Shown: positions 13,471-26,479, counted from the first letter of the stretch. The stretch: DNA of 64,000 nucleotides from Flaccisagitta enflata (GCA_965153355.1 OZ231127.1:72292001-72356000); one strand, 5' to 3'. Notes: generated from the sequence alone by a model not told the origin. Program-made: numbers and translations.

Positions 13471-13671
13471 TCTCTCTGAGAGATGAATGGGGAAAAATTT
13501 CCATTTCATGTGTTTTTTTTTCTTTCATTGTAATTTTATTTCCTTCGGTTGCTCCCGTTTTTTTTCATACCTTTTAAAACCAAGTTCATACTTATCATAA
13601 TGAGATTCTTTTTATATACAGTGAATAAATCTATACTGTAAAACCTCCCCTATAAGACCTGCTCTCCAAAA
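12926..13671. repeat. (ACC)n and (CT)n microsatellite region
   Basis: A GC-rich ACC/GCC tract spans about 13090-13365 and a CTCTGT/CT tract about 13416-13478, with T-rich sequence on either side. The His/Pro/Thr-rich frames here are repeat translations. Confidence 0.9.
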
Positions 13672-13838
13672 TACAGTTGAACCCCGCTACAAGGGAGATG
13701 TCTTGGGAACAACAAATTTAATCTGTTATAGGTGGATATTTGTTTTTGCCAAATAAGGAATGTTTTGAAGTGATTGAGATTTTTTGTCCATAATAGGCAG
13801 ATTTCCGTCATTCTTAGATCCATTAAAGCGGGGTACAT
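13672..13838. mobile_element. CAGTTGAACCCCGC-family MITE
   Basis: It starts TACAGTTGAACCCCGCTACA, contains ATCTGTTATAGGTGGATAT and CCATAATAGGCAGATTTCC, and ends near AAAGCGGGGTACA. The right TIR is degraded. Confidence 0.75.
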
Positions 13839-14480
13839 GACAATATCGAAATAGGCATATGAGATGATTGAATTGAGCACTGAGAGGGATAACAGATACA
13901 TTTTCAAAAAGATAACCGCCGGCCATCATAAACGGCACTCTGAATGGAAAATGGGTGAACCAACTTATCTGTCTGATGGAAATGAAATGCGAGAGTTTTG
14001 AGTTTTGACTTGTCAACTCGACGTTTAAAGAGACTGAGGATTGTGTCACGCACATAAAAAGTATCTAGTAGAATTTCAACAATTGTGACGACTCAAGTGT
14101 AAGTTAGGCAATTCAAAAGGAAACAAGTGGATGGTTAGGTAGGGGTAATAATGACAAAACCGCTCGCAATTCAATACTGTTACAGAGGGACGGACGGACC
14201 AACCGACCAACACCGCAACGTCTACATAGTCACTTTATTATTTTAAAGTTGACTTAAAGTAATCTTCGGAATCACATAGAAAACAAAAAAGAACGCCCAT
14301 GACGGACCAACTAACGAACCAACCAACAGATCAACCGAACGTCAAATGAATGGGCAAATGGGCAGAAGTTACTTAATGAGTAGCGTAGCATAAAACTCTA
14401 AGCTGCTGTTTTAACTAGTGGGTGAGTTAGTGAGTTGCGAGTGAATCTTTTTTTTTCCAATTTTTCAAGGGGGATAATAT
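13839..14480. other. No gene seen
   Basis: Unique sequence with GACGGACGGACC and CCAACCAAC words near 14185-14335. These are reminiscent of the minisatellite core of the hairpin families but lack their ends. Confidence 0.4.
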
Positions 14481-14680
14481 CAAGGAAGGATACACGGCTA
14501 GTCGGCTACCCAAGTCGCGTGCGAGTGGGCAGAAGTAGTGGTAACGGGTAACCAAATATATGGGCAGGAGCAGTAATGCTTAAATACCTCTGAAAACCGA
14601 AAAATCTGAGTGTTACGCACCGACTGAAAGACCATCCAATGGATAAAGCGGGTTATATAGTCGCGTACATGCGACTAAAA
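14481..14680 (+). mobile_element. AGTCGCG hairpin-family element (H2)
   Basis: The 5' end reads CAAGGAAGGATACACGGC and is followed by CCAAGTCGCGTGCGAGTGGG. The 3' end is AAAGCGGGTTATAT, then hairpin AGTCGCGTACATGCGACT and AAAA. The core GACCGACTGAAAGACC is degenerate. It is non-autonomous. Confidence 0.8.
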
Positions 14681-15391
14681 ACCCTTTTAACCATATGCCA
14701 GATATGAGACTGGAATAGCTTATGACGATTTTTCTTTCTCGAAAGAAAAGTTTTCAAACAAATTTTCATGCATTAACAGACTGATGTGTAGTCTACCTCT
14801 CTACTAGTCTGTTTCTTTACTTTTCGGTTTCTTTCATTTTCTGTTTTGTTTGTCTTATTCTATTCAATTATTCTATTTACTAACACACACACTTCTCTCT
14901 CTCTCTCTCTCTCTCTCCACATCTACTACCAGGGATGAGATATTTAGCCTGCCACATAATCAGCTCGTCCAATCTGGTCGAAAAATTTTCAGTACAAGGT
15001 AGATCCCATCAAGATAGTTTCAAATTTTTAACTAGCATTGTCTCGGACATGCCGCTGCTTTTTGTTTTGTTTTGTTTTTTTTCGCATTTGTCCCCCCACC
15101 CCCAACCATCTTTTTCTTTTGTAATTCATTGAAAAAAGTTAGGCTATTTCGTTGCAACTCTGGCTCACCTGCAGATGCGTTCTGATGTGTGTCTCATCGT
15201 AATGCGTTCACAATTACATGCATCAAGGGTGTATAGAATTGAGTCGTCTTTGATTGTCCCCCCCTCCCCACGTGCCCTTGATTTTCTTCCTTGCAACATG
15301 TCGTGTAACAAATCATGATATAAGAATTGCGCTTTTCTGATCATATTTGATGTTTTAGTACTACAAAGAGTATCAAATTTTTCATATATCC
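14681..15391. other. Noncoding region with short (CT)n and a dispersed repeat
   Basis: A (CT)n tract of about 24 bp at about 14893-14917 is followed by CACATCTACTACCAG, an acceptor-like site (see findings). At 15220-15320, sequence including CCCTTGATTTTCTTCC resembles 55998-56110, so it is a dispersed repeat. Confidence 0.5.
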
Positions 15392-15507
15392 TTTTTAGGT
15401 GCAACAAAGCACCTCCTGTAACTGGTCATGCGTTATCGGTCGGTTAAGTAACGCATTCGTTCGACGATCCACACATCGCACCTTATTGGCCTACTTGGCC
15501 GTATTTT
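15392..15507 (-). mobile_element. GGTGCGA hairpin-family element (F2a)
   Basis: TTTTAGGTGCAACAAAGCACC forms a near-perfect hairpin. It is followed by GTAACGCATTCGTTCGACGA, then TCGCACC (inverse of GGTGCGA), then CTACTTGGCCGTATTTT. It is the first of two direct copies, with the next starting at 15541. Confidence 0.8.
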
Positions 15508-15540
15508 CTCTTTTTCCCCCTTATAGTTGCCTCTCTGCAT

Positions 15541-15675
15541 TTTTAGGTGCGACAAAGCACATCTATAATTGGCTGTATGCGTTGGTCGGTCGGTTGGTTG
15601 GTAAGTCGGTTGGTTGGTAACGCAATCGTTCGACGATCCACACGTCGCACCCTATTGGCCTACTTGGCCTTGTTT
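15541..15675 (-). mobile_element. GGTGCGA hairpin-family element (F2b)
   Basis: TTTTAGGTGCGACAAAGCAC opens the element. The core is a GGTCGGTTGG repeat, then GCAATCGTTCGACGATCCAC, CGTCGCACC and CTTGGCCTTGTTTT. It has the same layout as F2a and F2c (59127-59253). The hairpin and the AAAACAAGGCC end (read in reverse) are shared with the H family. Confidence 0.82.
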
Positions 15676-16988
<1,313 letters not shown>

Positions 16989-17270
16989 CAAGGCCGGATA
17001 CACGGCTACCCCAGTCGCGTGCACGATGGGTAGAGCTGTATTTGAGGTCACTTGATCATTTGACAGGCGCAGGAGCTAAGACCGTAAAAAAGTAAAGTGT
17101 AACGGACGGGACTAACGGACTGACGGGACCAACGGACTGACGGACCGACGGACCAACGGACCAACGGATCGACGGACGGATGGACTGACGGACCGACGGA
17201 CCAACGGACCGACGGACCGACGGACGGACCGGGACAGCGGAGTGTAGAGTCGTGTAGCCCGCGACTAAAA
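16989..17270 (+). mobile_element. AGTCGCG hairpin-family element (H3) with expanded GGACCGAC core
   Basis: The 5' end is CAAGGCCGGATACACGGC and CCCCAGTCGCGTGC. The core at about 17100-17230 is a GACGGACC/GACGGACCAAC minisatellite. The 3' end is GTGTAGAGTCGTGTAGCCCG then CGACTAAAA. It is one of the better-preserved copies. Confidence 0.88.
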
Positions 17271-19533
17271 AGAAAAGAAAAAAGTAAGAACGTTAAGATA
17301 CATGGACAGAGAAGGCGAGATAGTACTTAAGTGTTGGAATAAACGAATTCTTTTTACCGGTTTCGCCATCTCCGCTTCCACTTACGCGTCCATTCTCTAG
17401 TAAAGATACTTGTAACAATTCCCACCCATCAAATGGGTAGCTGTCAACCGCATCCACGTCCCTCGAAGATACCGACAGTCCATTTTCCATTCATATGCTC
17501 CTCATTACCTTTCTCCTATCTCTTCTCTTCTTTTAAGTCGAGTTTTCATTTTCTATTCTTTTTTGTGTTCTTTTTATTTCTATTTTTCTTTCTTTTTCCT
17601 TTCTTTTTTTTTTTTTTTTTTTTTTTTGCTGGCAAATGTCAGAGCGAAATTCGGCGCGAATATCGAAAAGAATTATGATGAGTTAGAAAGTTTATGAAAA
17701 ATGGAATTTGCTTTCCTCGGTCTTTCGTCACTCGCTGCTATTCCCCCCACCCCCACGTCTTCCACACATCATCCCTGAATGTTCCACTGTCTTTCGTCAC
17801 TCACCCCTCCCCCTTTCCCCACTGTCTTTCACCACTCGTCTCCACCGCCCCCCCCCCTTCATTGGCTTCATTTATATCTCTAAAAGCCAGTCTGACGCAT
17901 CAACTAGATTCATGGAGCATTTGTTTGTTTTTTTTTTTTTTGTTTATTTTACTCAAGAAGTTGATTCCTTTTTCATCTCATCTGACTTTTATTGAAAACA
18001 TATCAACGCAGATCGAAAATAGATTTTTGTGGGCTTTTGGTAATACATGGGGTTTTTCCGGCGTTACGATTATTTCTCACATTACCGTGGCTACCCATTA
18101 GACTTGAAAATGACATTGCGTAAAGACCATCTTCTTGACTTCCATACAGTATAACTTTAGATTATCTATTATGTTGCTATGGTTTTGAGCTGATGTTTTA
18201 CGTTGTCATGTATTTACAGATTATTTATCACATTGCTATGGCGCTGAGCTGATATTCTATTTTGTCCGCGTTGCTATGGTTTTGAGCTGATACTCATATC
18301 ATACTCTTATATACTCATATATACTCTTATATAGACTATCATTTTGCTATCCCATTGAACAGATATCTAGTGTTGACATGTTGTATAGATTATCAACCAC
18401 TCTTAGTTTTCCATAAAACAGAACGATTAACGATTTTGCGACTCAACTGGAGGTTTTTTTTTTTTAGGGGGGGGGGGGATCAAAAAAATTTCAGACTCCA
18501 TTTTTGTTTCACAATTTTTTGTGCAGGCAGGCAGTTCTTTGGTCAGTCATCGGTTATTCTGTTGGTTTGTTTGTCCACTGGTTTGTCTCAATATCTTTTT
18601 TTTTATCGAAATCCATGCATCTGCAAGTAATCAAGTAACTGTGACAAACCTCACAACGAGATAGTGATTTAAGATCAGCGTAATCTCAAATGTGTGCAAT
18701 GTAGTCGAAATTGTTTTGCCTCATATGAACGCTCTCACTTTATCGTGTAGCATTTTTTCGCGTGGAGCTTTTGAAAGTTAAAAGCGTGTTAAGTATCTCT
18801 TGCACATGTTTGTGTTTGCGCTATTGATGCATGTACCAGTGTGCATTTTAATGAAACATGCACTATTATTACCGTATTTTTTCTAAAAAATATGACTTTG
18901 CTTTTTAACCCTCCAACTCATAACCCCCTTTATATTGTAGATTAACTGTCATTCAGTCTATCTTTTTCATGAAAGGTTACCAAAATGTTAAATTTGACTC
19001 ATAATGGAGATATTCATTGCATAAATCTGTTTAAAAGTCTTTGAAAATGGCTCATCGTGTTGTGTTATTTCATTATTTTACTCAAAATTTCTGTTTAAAT
19101 CTCTTCTGAAAAGTGAAACACTAAAAAAAAAGAAGAGGGGGGCGCTTTTTTTTGGGGGGGGCGCTTTTTAGAAAAAATATGGTATCATAAGTTGACTTTT
19201 TTTAGTTATTTCTATACCAGGCGTTGCTGACATCAGACAAACAGACATGATCATTGAAAATACCATTTGTCTTCTAGAAATTTACAATTCATGAGAATTG
19301 AGAGAACAACTAGACGAGCTATGTACTATTTTCGTTATTTTACCGTCATAAATTCGCTCCTTTTCTGCTTCATATAAATTCATACTCGTCTCTTTTCTCT
19401 CTCTTTCCTCTTTTTTTTTCAACTGAATAAAAACTTCCTCTTCATGGGCGTTCTGTTCTTAATTCGAGACCACCAGTTGATAACCAAAACAAATCTTAAA
19501 CATTTTATCCATTTTTCCAGTTTTCATTGGATC

Positions 19534-19537
<4 letters not shown>
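17271..19537. other. T-rich noncoding region
   Basis: A poly-T run lies at about 17603-17628, with other homopolymer runs near 17930 and 18460. Three direct repeats of TTGCTATGGTTTTGAGCTGA-like sequence occur at about 18174-18290. No gene was recognised. Confidence 0.5.

Positions 19538-19602
<65 letters not shown>
19538..19602. repeat. (CT)n microsatellite
   Basis: About 65 bp of CT. No AG acceptor follows closely. Confidence 0.95.
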
Positions 19603-19604
<2 letters not shown>

Positions 19605-19745
19605 GTTTCCCCTCCTACACTTGTATACTTGTTCCTATGCTATCACCATCCCCTTTTTTCGCCATGATACTAGACAATTAAAAAAAAAGACGCACTTTTG
19701 TATAATTGATTTTGCTATCAAAAGTTTCCAAAGAAAAAATAATTA

Positions 19746-20332
19746 TACTATCTTCACAAATAAAATCTTTCCGCACATTTTAACATATATCTCTGGTTAT
19801 TTTGGACCAATCCTAAAAAAATTGGTGACGAAATTAAAGCTCTGCAAATTTGCAAGCAGTCTGCGCAAACCGCATCTCTCTAACTCAACGCGATCAAAAG
19901 TTTTTCAACTTTGAATGAAATATTTGAATTTCGCTTTTGCCATTCCACACAATCATGAAATGATATCACTTCACACTTTTCTTAATTACTTCTAAACAAA
20001 TGGAGCTAGATAGATGCGGTTTGCGTAGACCGCTTGCAAATTTGAAGAACTTCATTTATGTCACCTATTTTTCCCTGATTTGTTGAGTCTCTTTAGAGCT
20101 ATAAGTATAAACATAGAGAAAGAGCAGATCAAGAAAATGGCGTGAATGGTTTGGGACAGCATCACTTGAAGAGTTCCTCGAGAAGCTCACGGAATCGCTT
20201 CCTGAAAAAATGGCGGCCGTGATTCAGTCAGGGGATGCACACACTTAATATTGATTGCCTTGCGATCAACTGTTATTCTTTAACTAGTCAACAACCACGC
20301 TCATTTTCGAAGTGGAAAGATTTTTTTTGTGA
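19746..20332. mobile_element. Second copy of the 593-bp TIR element, right end lost
   Basis: Nearly identical to 10965-11557 from TACTATCTTCACAAATAAA through AGTGGAAAGATTTTTTTTGT. The right terminus GAAGATAGTA is missing, and the sequence switches to another repeat (20333 on). Confidence 0.9.
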
Positions 20333-20656
20333 TTTTTTTTTGTTAAAAAGCCCTGCAAAGGTTCTTTTCTTTGGTGGTAATCTGGCGTTTCTATCTTTTT
20401 CCGTTTGAATGAAAACATTGCCAGATTCGTTTTTGTAGACCCATCAGAATAATGTGGCATTTGTGCAAAACAGTGTTTTTAGCATTTACGGGCTGTATCT
20501 TCTCAACCGTATGAGATACAGACCTGGGATTGGTCTAGAATGAAAGATTTTTTGTAAATCTCCAAAATCAGTTTGTTTGATTAAAATCAAAGTGACTTAA
20601 GTAAAGGTCTTCTATTGATTTATACAAGGGTGCGTCTTTTTTCAATTCATATAATA
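20333..20656. mobile_element. Truncated TACTACGCGAATC-family MITE
   Basis: Shares TGAGATACAGACCTGGGATT and GGTCTAGAATGAAAG with the complete copy at 63503-63914. The right end GGGTGCGTCTTTTTT..AATTCATATAATA is a degraded TIR. The left TIR is missing at the junction with the previous element. Confidence 0.75.
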
Positions 20657-20742
20657 CATCCCCTTTCCCGAGGGAGGAATATCAAAAACATTATTTTCTC
20701 GGCATTTCGTCAAATCTTTTTTCCCCTCTCTCTTTCATCTTT

Positions 20743-21120
20743 TTTTAGTCGCGTGCACGCGACTTCTACACCCGCTTTGTTGGTCCGTCTGCTGGTCCAT
20801 CTGTCTGTCGTTGGTCCGTCTGTCACACTTTACTTTTTTTTGTAATTAAACAAAACTCTTAGGTCATTTTAAGTCTTTTTTAGTCATTATTAGTTATTCT
20901 AAGTCATTTTGAGTCATTCTAAGTCATTTAAGTTATTCAAAGTTATGGTTATTTTAAGTCATTTTTAAGTTGTTAGGTTTTTTAGACATTTTAAGTCCTT
21001 TTTGGACATTTTAAGTCATTCTAAGTCGTTCTAAGTCATTCTAAGTCATTTAAGTCGCTCCTAAGGCCTTTACCCTGTAAATCTCGGCACGCGACTCCTT
21101 ATAGGTGTTGGCCTTGTTTT
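20743..21120 (-). mobile_element. AGTCGCG hairpin-family element (H4) with a second minisatellite
   Basis: It opens with the perfect 18-bp palindrome AGTCGCGTGCACGCGACT (20747-20764), then CACCCGCTTTGTTGGTCCGT repeats and CACACTTTAC. The interior (about 20860-21060) is a degenerate AAGTCATTTT/AAGTCATTCT decamer repeat. It closes with CACGCGACTCC and TTGGCCTTGTTTT. Confidence 0.88.
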
Positions 21121-22666
21121 TAAGAAATCAAGATTTCAATTGAGAAATTCAAAAGTGTTTGGAGAGGCTTTTTTTCTTCATTTAAATTTCGATGATTCAT
21201 GAGTTTCGGAGAATTTACGCGCAGACTTTCCACAAAATGATTCCAAACTTTGACCCAGAAAAAATACCGCAATGTTTTGATAGGTAAGCCGAGCAAGACG
21301 AACCTGTTCTAAAAGCTGCTTAACGAAAGTGTCATTGGCACATGATCTTCTTATCCCCTTACTGCGATTATTCATCAGTCATCACCATGGGCCACTCCTT
21401 ATGGATATGGTTTCTCCTGAAGCCCATTCTCCTTTTAAGGTAGACGTCTCCTCTCGCCGCACCCCATTGCCCCACCTACGCTACCCAAGCAATATGGTTT
21501 CTCCCTTTGCCCTTCCCCATACTCTTTTGCCCCACCGTCCTATGGTTCCAGCCTTTGCTTTTCTCTTCACTACTTTGACCCTTTTCCTCTATCGAGATGG
21601 TAAAGTCCCCCCCCCCTTTTGCCCTTCCCATAGCCCTTTGCCCACATAGCCCTTTGCCCAACTTCCTCTACCCAAATGATATAGTTTTCTCTTTTGCCCT
21701 TCCCCACACCACTTCATCCTACGTAATCTACCCAAATGATATAGTTTCCCCCTCTGCCCTTTGGCCCTAATTCGTCCTATCTTCCGATACTTCTTTTTTT
21801 CGGTAATATTTGGGTTTTGGAATTCTTAACTTTTTTCCGATAGTCGCCCTTCCTCTTCCCTTTACCTCCTCCGTTTCCTTCCTCTCTTAACTTTTTCTCG
21901 TTCTTATTTCCTTCTTATCTTTTTTTTTCTTTTTTCTTCTTTACTTCTACATTGCATTCAATCTTTACCTAGTCTTCTTCACGTTTTTCCATATTTCCAT
22001 TTCTTTTTTGTATTCATTTTATCTCGTAGCCCCCCAAAGCTCAAGTCACTTCTTTTTATTGCTTCTCCCTTGAACCCCCATTTGGTCCCTTTCTTCATAT
22101 AACATGAACCTCCTTGATCCATAATTACTTCTTGTTTTACACTTCTCTTTCTCTCTTTTTCTGCCTTTTACTTTCATGTTTTCATTTCCCCTTGAACAAA
22201 AGTTTTTAGAAACTTTTGTTTCTTTTTTGTTTCTTCCCTAGACCCAATCACTTCCTTTACTTTGTACCTTTCCTTTTGCCTTTGCTTTTGCCTTCCCCTT
22301 CGCCTACGTTTTTGCTTTTGTCCTTGCGATAGCTTTTTCCTTTGTCTTTGCCTTTATGGTTGCCTTTGCCTTCGCCTTTGCCTTCGCGTAGGTATTCGCT
22401 TTTGCTTCTGCTTCTGCTTTTGCTTTTGCCTTGAACCCCGTTATTATCCTTGCATTTTTTCCTCCTTTCACACTTTGAACCCATTATTATCGTTGCTTTT
22501 GCTTTTTTTCTCCTTTCCTCTGAACCTCCGTATCTTTTTTTTTTCTTTTTCTTTGCTATCTCTTTGGCTGGTTTTCGACCTTTTTTTTCTTTCTCGTGTC
22601 TTCAACCTTTCTCTAAGATTGCGTCATTCAGATTTTGACCTCATGGTCTGGATTTGTTGAACCCAT
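21121..22666. other. Pyrimidine-rich region with degenerate repeats
   Basis: From 21400, CCCTTTGCCC and TACCCAAATGATATAG words recur. At 22260-22440 a degenerate TTTGCC/TTTGCT hexamer repeat is present. No convincing gene was found. Confidence 0.6.
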
Positions 22667-22995
22667 CAGCCCGCATAACCCTTCAAAACCCCTCAAAGCC
22701 ATAATTCCGTGTAACCGCCCCTCTTGAATCCTTCCCCCTATCAGCCTGTGTAACGCTTCAAAACCCCTCAAAACCATCATTCCGTGTAACCGCCCCCCTT
22801 GAATCCTTCCCCCTATCAGCCTGTGTAACGCTTCAAAACCCCTCAAAACCATCATTCCGTGTAACCGCCCCCCTTGAATCCTTCCCTCTTTCAGCCCACG
22901 TAACACTTCAAAACCCCTCAAAGCTATTGTTTCGTGTAACCGCCCCCTTGAATCCTTCCCCCTTGAATCCTTCCCCCATCAGTCTGCGTAACCCC
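22667..22995. repeat. 75-bp minisatellite, about 4 copies
   Basis: Unit starts (CAGC) occur at 22667, 22742, 22817 and 22892, exactly 75 bp apart, with a diverged last unit. Each unit contains GTAACGCTTCAAAACCCCTC and CGTGTAACCGCCCC. The period is a multiple of three, and the minus strand is open through the array. Confidence 0.92.
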
Positions 22996-23534
22996 ATGAT
23001 TTTGTATAACCGTCCCCCTTAACCACCCCCTCGAAATCATCGTTCCAAATCTTATATTTACCTAATTACCCCTTCCTCTGGAAGCTCAGTGTCAAGCTGA
23101 AACGTATGGTTAACGTATGATGATTTCAATGTTGTGTAAGGGAAAAATGAGGGTTGAAATGCTATTCAGTTGTTCCCCAATGATCAATCAGATTAGACCA
23201 AAGATGGATTTGATGAACAGAGTTCTATTGAGCGAGAATGATTATGTCAGCATGAGTTGCAGACACGCAAACACATGTGCAAAGCGCCTCCATAGAGAGT
23301 CCGTAATCTAACCCAAAGTGACCCTTCATCCGAGAAAACCATCCTGCTCTTCACTCAATCTGCTCTAATCTTTCCATTGATCGCTTCTTTTGAGGTTTAA
23401 ATCTTTTATATTTTTCCCGATGTTTCCCTTTTTCCTTCCAGCAATATCTCCTCCCTATTTTCTCGGGTTGTACGTGCCATAAAAAAAAATTCTTCCATTT
23501 CCGCCCGCTCCTAACTTATTCGATGATATCTTCG
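22996..23534. other. No gene seen
   Basis: Unique sequence with one 64-codon frame of no recognisable family at 23117-23311. Confidence 0.4.
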
Positions 23535-23700
23535 TACAGTTGAACCCCGCGAAAGTTAAGGAACCCTTAAATGTCATCTGTTTTAGACAGATTCCTATTG
23601 TCAAAATGAGAAAAATCAAGAAATGGTGTGAAGGGACCTAAGTCTTTGTCTGTTACGGCGTTCCATTACTTTTGGGTTCGTCATAGCGAGGTAGAACTGT
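23535..23700. mobile_element. CAGTTGAACCCCGC-family MITE
   Basis: Starts TACAGTTGAACCCCGCGAAA, contains ATCTGTTTTAGACAGATTCC and GTGTGAAGGGACC, and ends ATAGCGAGGTAGAACTGT. Confidence 0.78.
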
Positions 23701-23989
23701 GCCATCTGCAGTTCTCCACTCCATACATAACAAATTGATATGGAGAGAATTTTCTTTTATACACCAGTCAGTCAAAAGTGATACAGACTGACGAACCAAT
23801 CGTATTTCGATTTCAGAGTTGACTAAAAATTTGGTGAAAGCGGGCAAAAGTGTTCATTTGATATTTCACTCGTTTCTGCTAAGTTCGGACGACATTCAAA
23901 TTCCTTTTTTATTCCAATCTATGAAGATCGAAATTTTACGCACGCTCAATGAAAGAAATTTCAATTTTCAAGGGGATTGCCCCGGCGAT

Positions 23990-24390
23990 GTGGGAGCGGG
24001 GGATGGGGAAGTCACCGCGACGGGAAATGGGTGGGGGAGGGGTAAGTTATAGCACTGGGAAATGGGAGGGGGTGGTAAGTCATCGCGCCAGGAAATGGGA
24101 GGGGTAAGTTACAGCACCAGGAAATGGGAGAGGGGAGGTAAGTCACCGCACAAGGAGAAAGGAGATGGAGGGGTAAGTCACCACACAGGGAAATGGGAGG
24201 GGAAAGGTAAGTCACTGCATTGGGAAATGGGAGTGGAAAGGTAAGTCACTACACCGGGTAATGGGAAGGTGAGGGGTAAGCCACTGCATCGGGGAAATGG
24301 GAGTGGCAGGGGAAAGTCACCATACCGGGAAATGGGAGGGAGAGGGGTAAGTCATCGCACCGGGAAATGGGAGGGGGAAGGTAGAAGAAT
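23990..24390. repeat. Minisatellite of about 33-37 bp
   Basis: At least ten units of GGGAAATGGGAGG..GGTAAGTCACCGCA with variable G runs. Every unit carries GGTAAGT, which matches a splice-donor consensus. Confidence 0.92.
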
Positions 24391-25484
24391 TGAACAGCCG
24401 GCAATTTCGGAGGCTGCCTTGCAGATTAGGCGTGGGTGTCGGGCAAAGAGTTTCCCACAAAAGGAGGGGTGGCAATAAAATCAGCATTTGTACAGACCTA
24501 ATTTGAAGAAGAAATTGAATTAGTTTGAACCGGGCCATTTTAGAATTTTTAATCTTGGTTCTTCAATTCCTGTGTGTCCCTGGTTAATAACCGAACAAAT
24601 TTAAATGTGAGACATTCAGTTCGAATTATAATCCAATGCCGCCAACTTGTTTGTTAATGGCCAATCCTTTTCTGCCATTTATTGTTCAACCAAAAACTGA
24701 GTTTTGTCATGCAATTTCAGAAGAAAAAAAACTGTTGAACGCACTCATGGCGAAAGTTTTACAACTCGTTCCGGACGGGAAGAAAGGGAAAGTGGCATGG
24801 GAGAAAAAGAACTGGGAACATGAACAAGTCGATTGAGCCGGCTATAAAAAGCACTTATAAGTCTTTTTTTTTTCTCGCCGTTTTAAAGACAGCCACAGAA
24901 TTGGAGTGGGTAGTGGGGCAAGAAATGGGATGAGTCTGCTCAGAGCTATTAATATAATAATATAATATAAAAGTAAAGCTACCAAAGGAAGCAACCTTTT
25001 TACGAGTTGCTCATCGAGATGGTAGCTGTCCCGACAGAATTACAATTATGTGGCAAAGAAAAATAACCAGTCAGTAGTTCTTCAAAACCAAAGCACGGGC
25101 AAAGAACTAACCAGTCAGCAGTTCTGAGAACCAAAAGCGAGCATTGTTACCATGCAACTTCTAAAAATTGAAAATTCCATGTTAGCAATATTCAAAATTG
25201 ACCAGTCACTAGTTTTTAAAAATCTAAAGTATAACTCAGTGAAAAAAAAGTTGCATTTTGCATTTTCACCAAAATTCAACGACTTTCCAAAATATAAAAA
25301 TGAAGACTATAAATACATTCAACTAGAAAATATGATGCTTTCATAAGTGCAAATAATATCAGTGATTATTCTCTGAGCAAATACTGAGGATTTTATGATA
25401 CTAAGAAACCGTTTGTAGAGAGAAAAAAAAAGAAAATCTGTTTTGATCATCGTGCTCTTATGGTCGCTAAATTAGTGAGTCATT
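24391..25484. other. No gene seen
   Basis: AT-rich unique DNA with CCAGTCA(G)TAGTTCT words near 25068, 25112 and 25200. No domain-bearing frame was found. Confidence 0.45.
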
Positions 25485-26479
25485 TAATCGGAAAGCATGC
25501 TATTCTTCGCTCACGACGGCCGCCGATAACTTTGAAAAACTTGACACTTTTTTCATCCGCAGTAAGAGAATTGTTCAATTGCTCTGCATCTTGTCGTAGC
25601 TTCATCTCCCATGCTTTCTCCACTTGACATTCCAATTTTGTCATGTCGTGAGTGACAACAACCCCGTTCCATTTTTCCATCCCTTTCAGCTTCTTTGCTT
25701 TCAGGAGCATTGCATTCTTTTTTTTTCTAAGCATGCAAATTTAACCACCAGGCAAGAGACGTTGTCATTGTTTATGTCCTAACATCTAAAATTGTGGACT
25801 TATGTCACAAGAAGGGATCCAGGTCCAATTCCAAGTCGGCAGCAAGCAATTTGATCACTGAAAGGTCGTCATCCATTTCATGTAGCCCAAAAATTATGGT
25901 GTTGTTCTTCTTTCTTTCGCGTAAGACCCACTCTGGAAGAAATTGCACAGGTGTGCCATTTGCTGTTGTGGCTAAGTTGGTTGAACTTTGGGCGTAATTT
26001 TGAATTTCATCCACTTTAGCTTTGATGGCTTGAAATTCGGTCTGAAGCTGTTGCACTTGGACATCAGTGGATGAGGCTTTTCTCCGATAGCATTCATCTT
26101 AGTATTCATTTCATCTTTCATACGCCTTATTTCTTTTTTCTCCTGTTCAAACTTGCAATTCATGCGCATCGAGCTGTTGTTGCAATTTGGTGGATTTCTT
26201 CTGAATGGCTTCAGAGTCGGTTTTAGTCGCATCGAGCTGTTGTTGCAATTTGGTGGATTTCTTCTGAATGGCTTCAGAGTCGGTTTTAGAGGAAACCTGA
26301 TGCTTTACCACTTGTGCTTTGAAAGAATCAGCACTTGTGATGTGTTTTTCCATTTTTTTGGAAAGCAAATTGATCGAATCATTCAAAGTAGAATGATGAC
26401 TGCTAACGCTGTCGATGACGCTCATTAACTTCTCCACATTGTTTTTCAGTTTTACAATATCACTCTGTATTATCTCCAT
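25485..26479 (-). pseudogene. LINE ORF1-like protein, frameshifted
   Basis: On the minus strand, 26479-26147 encodes a coiled coil, including a tandemly duplicated KKSTKLQQQLDA segment. The coiled coil continues in another frame (FEQEKKEIRRMKDEMNTKMN) and again in a third (VQQLQTEFQAIKAKVDEIQ). It is followed by ERKKNNTIIFGLHE, the start of an RRM-like ORF1p core. After stops and another shift, the C-terminal part at 25734-25483 reads LLKAKKLKG then GVVVTHDMTKLECQ, typical of the ORF1 C-terminal domain. Such proteins chaperone LINE RNA. At least three disruptions make this copy dead. No reverse transcriptase was found downstream on the minus strand. Confidence 0.72.

Noticed and set aside
21329-21649. 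106-codon frame rich in Pro/His/Leu
   Set aside because: It lies in a degenerate CCC/TTT repeat region, and an overlapping opposite-strand frame is equally long. No domain.
22262-22660. 132-codon Cys/Leu/Phe-rich frame
   Set aside because: Translation of a degenerate TTTGCC hexamer repeat.
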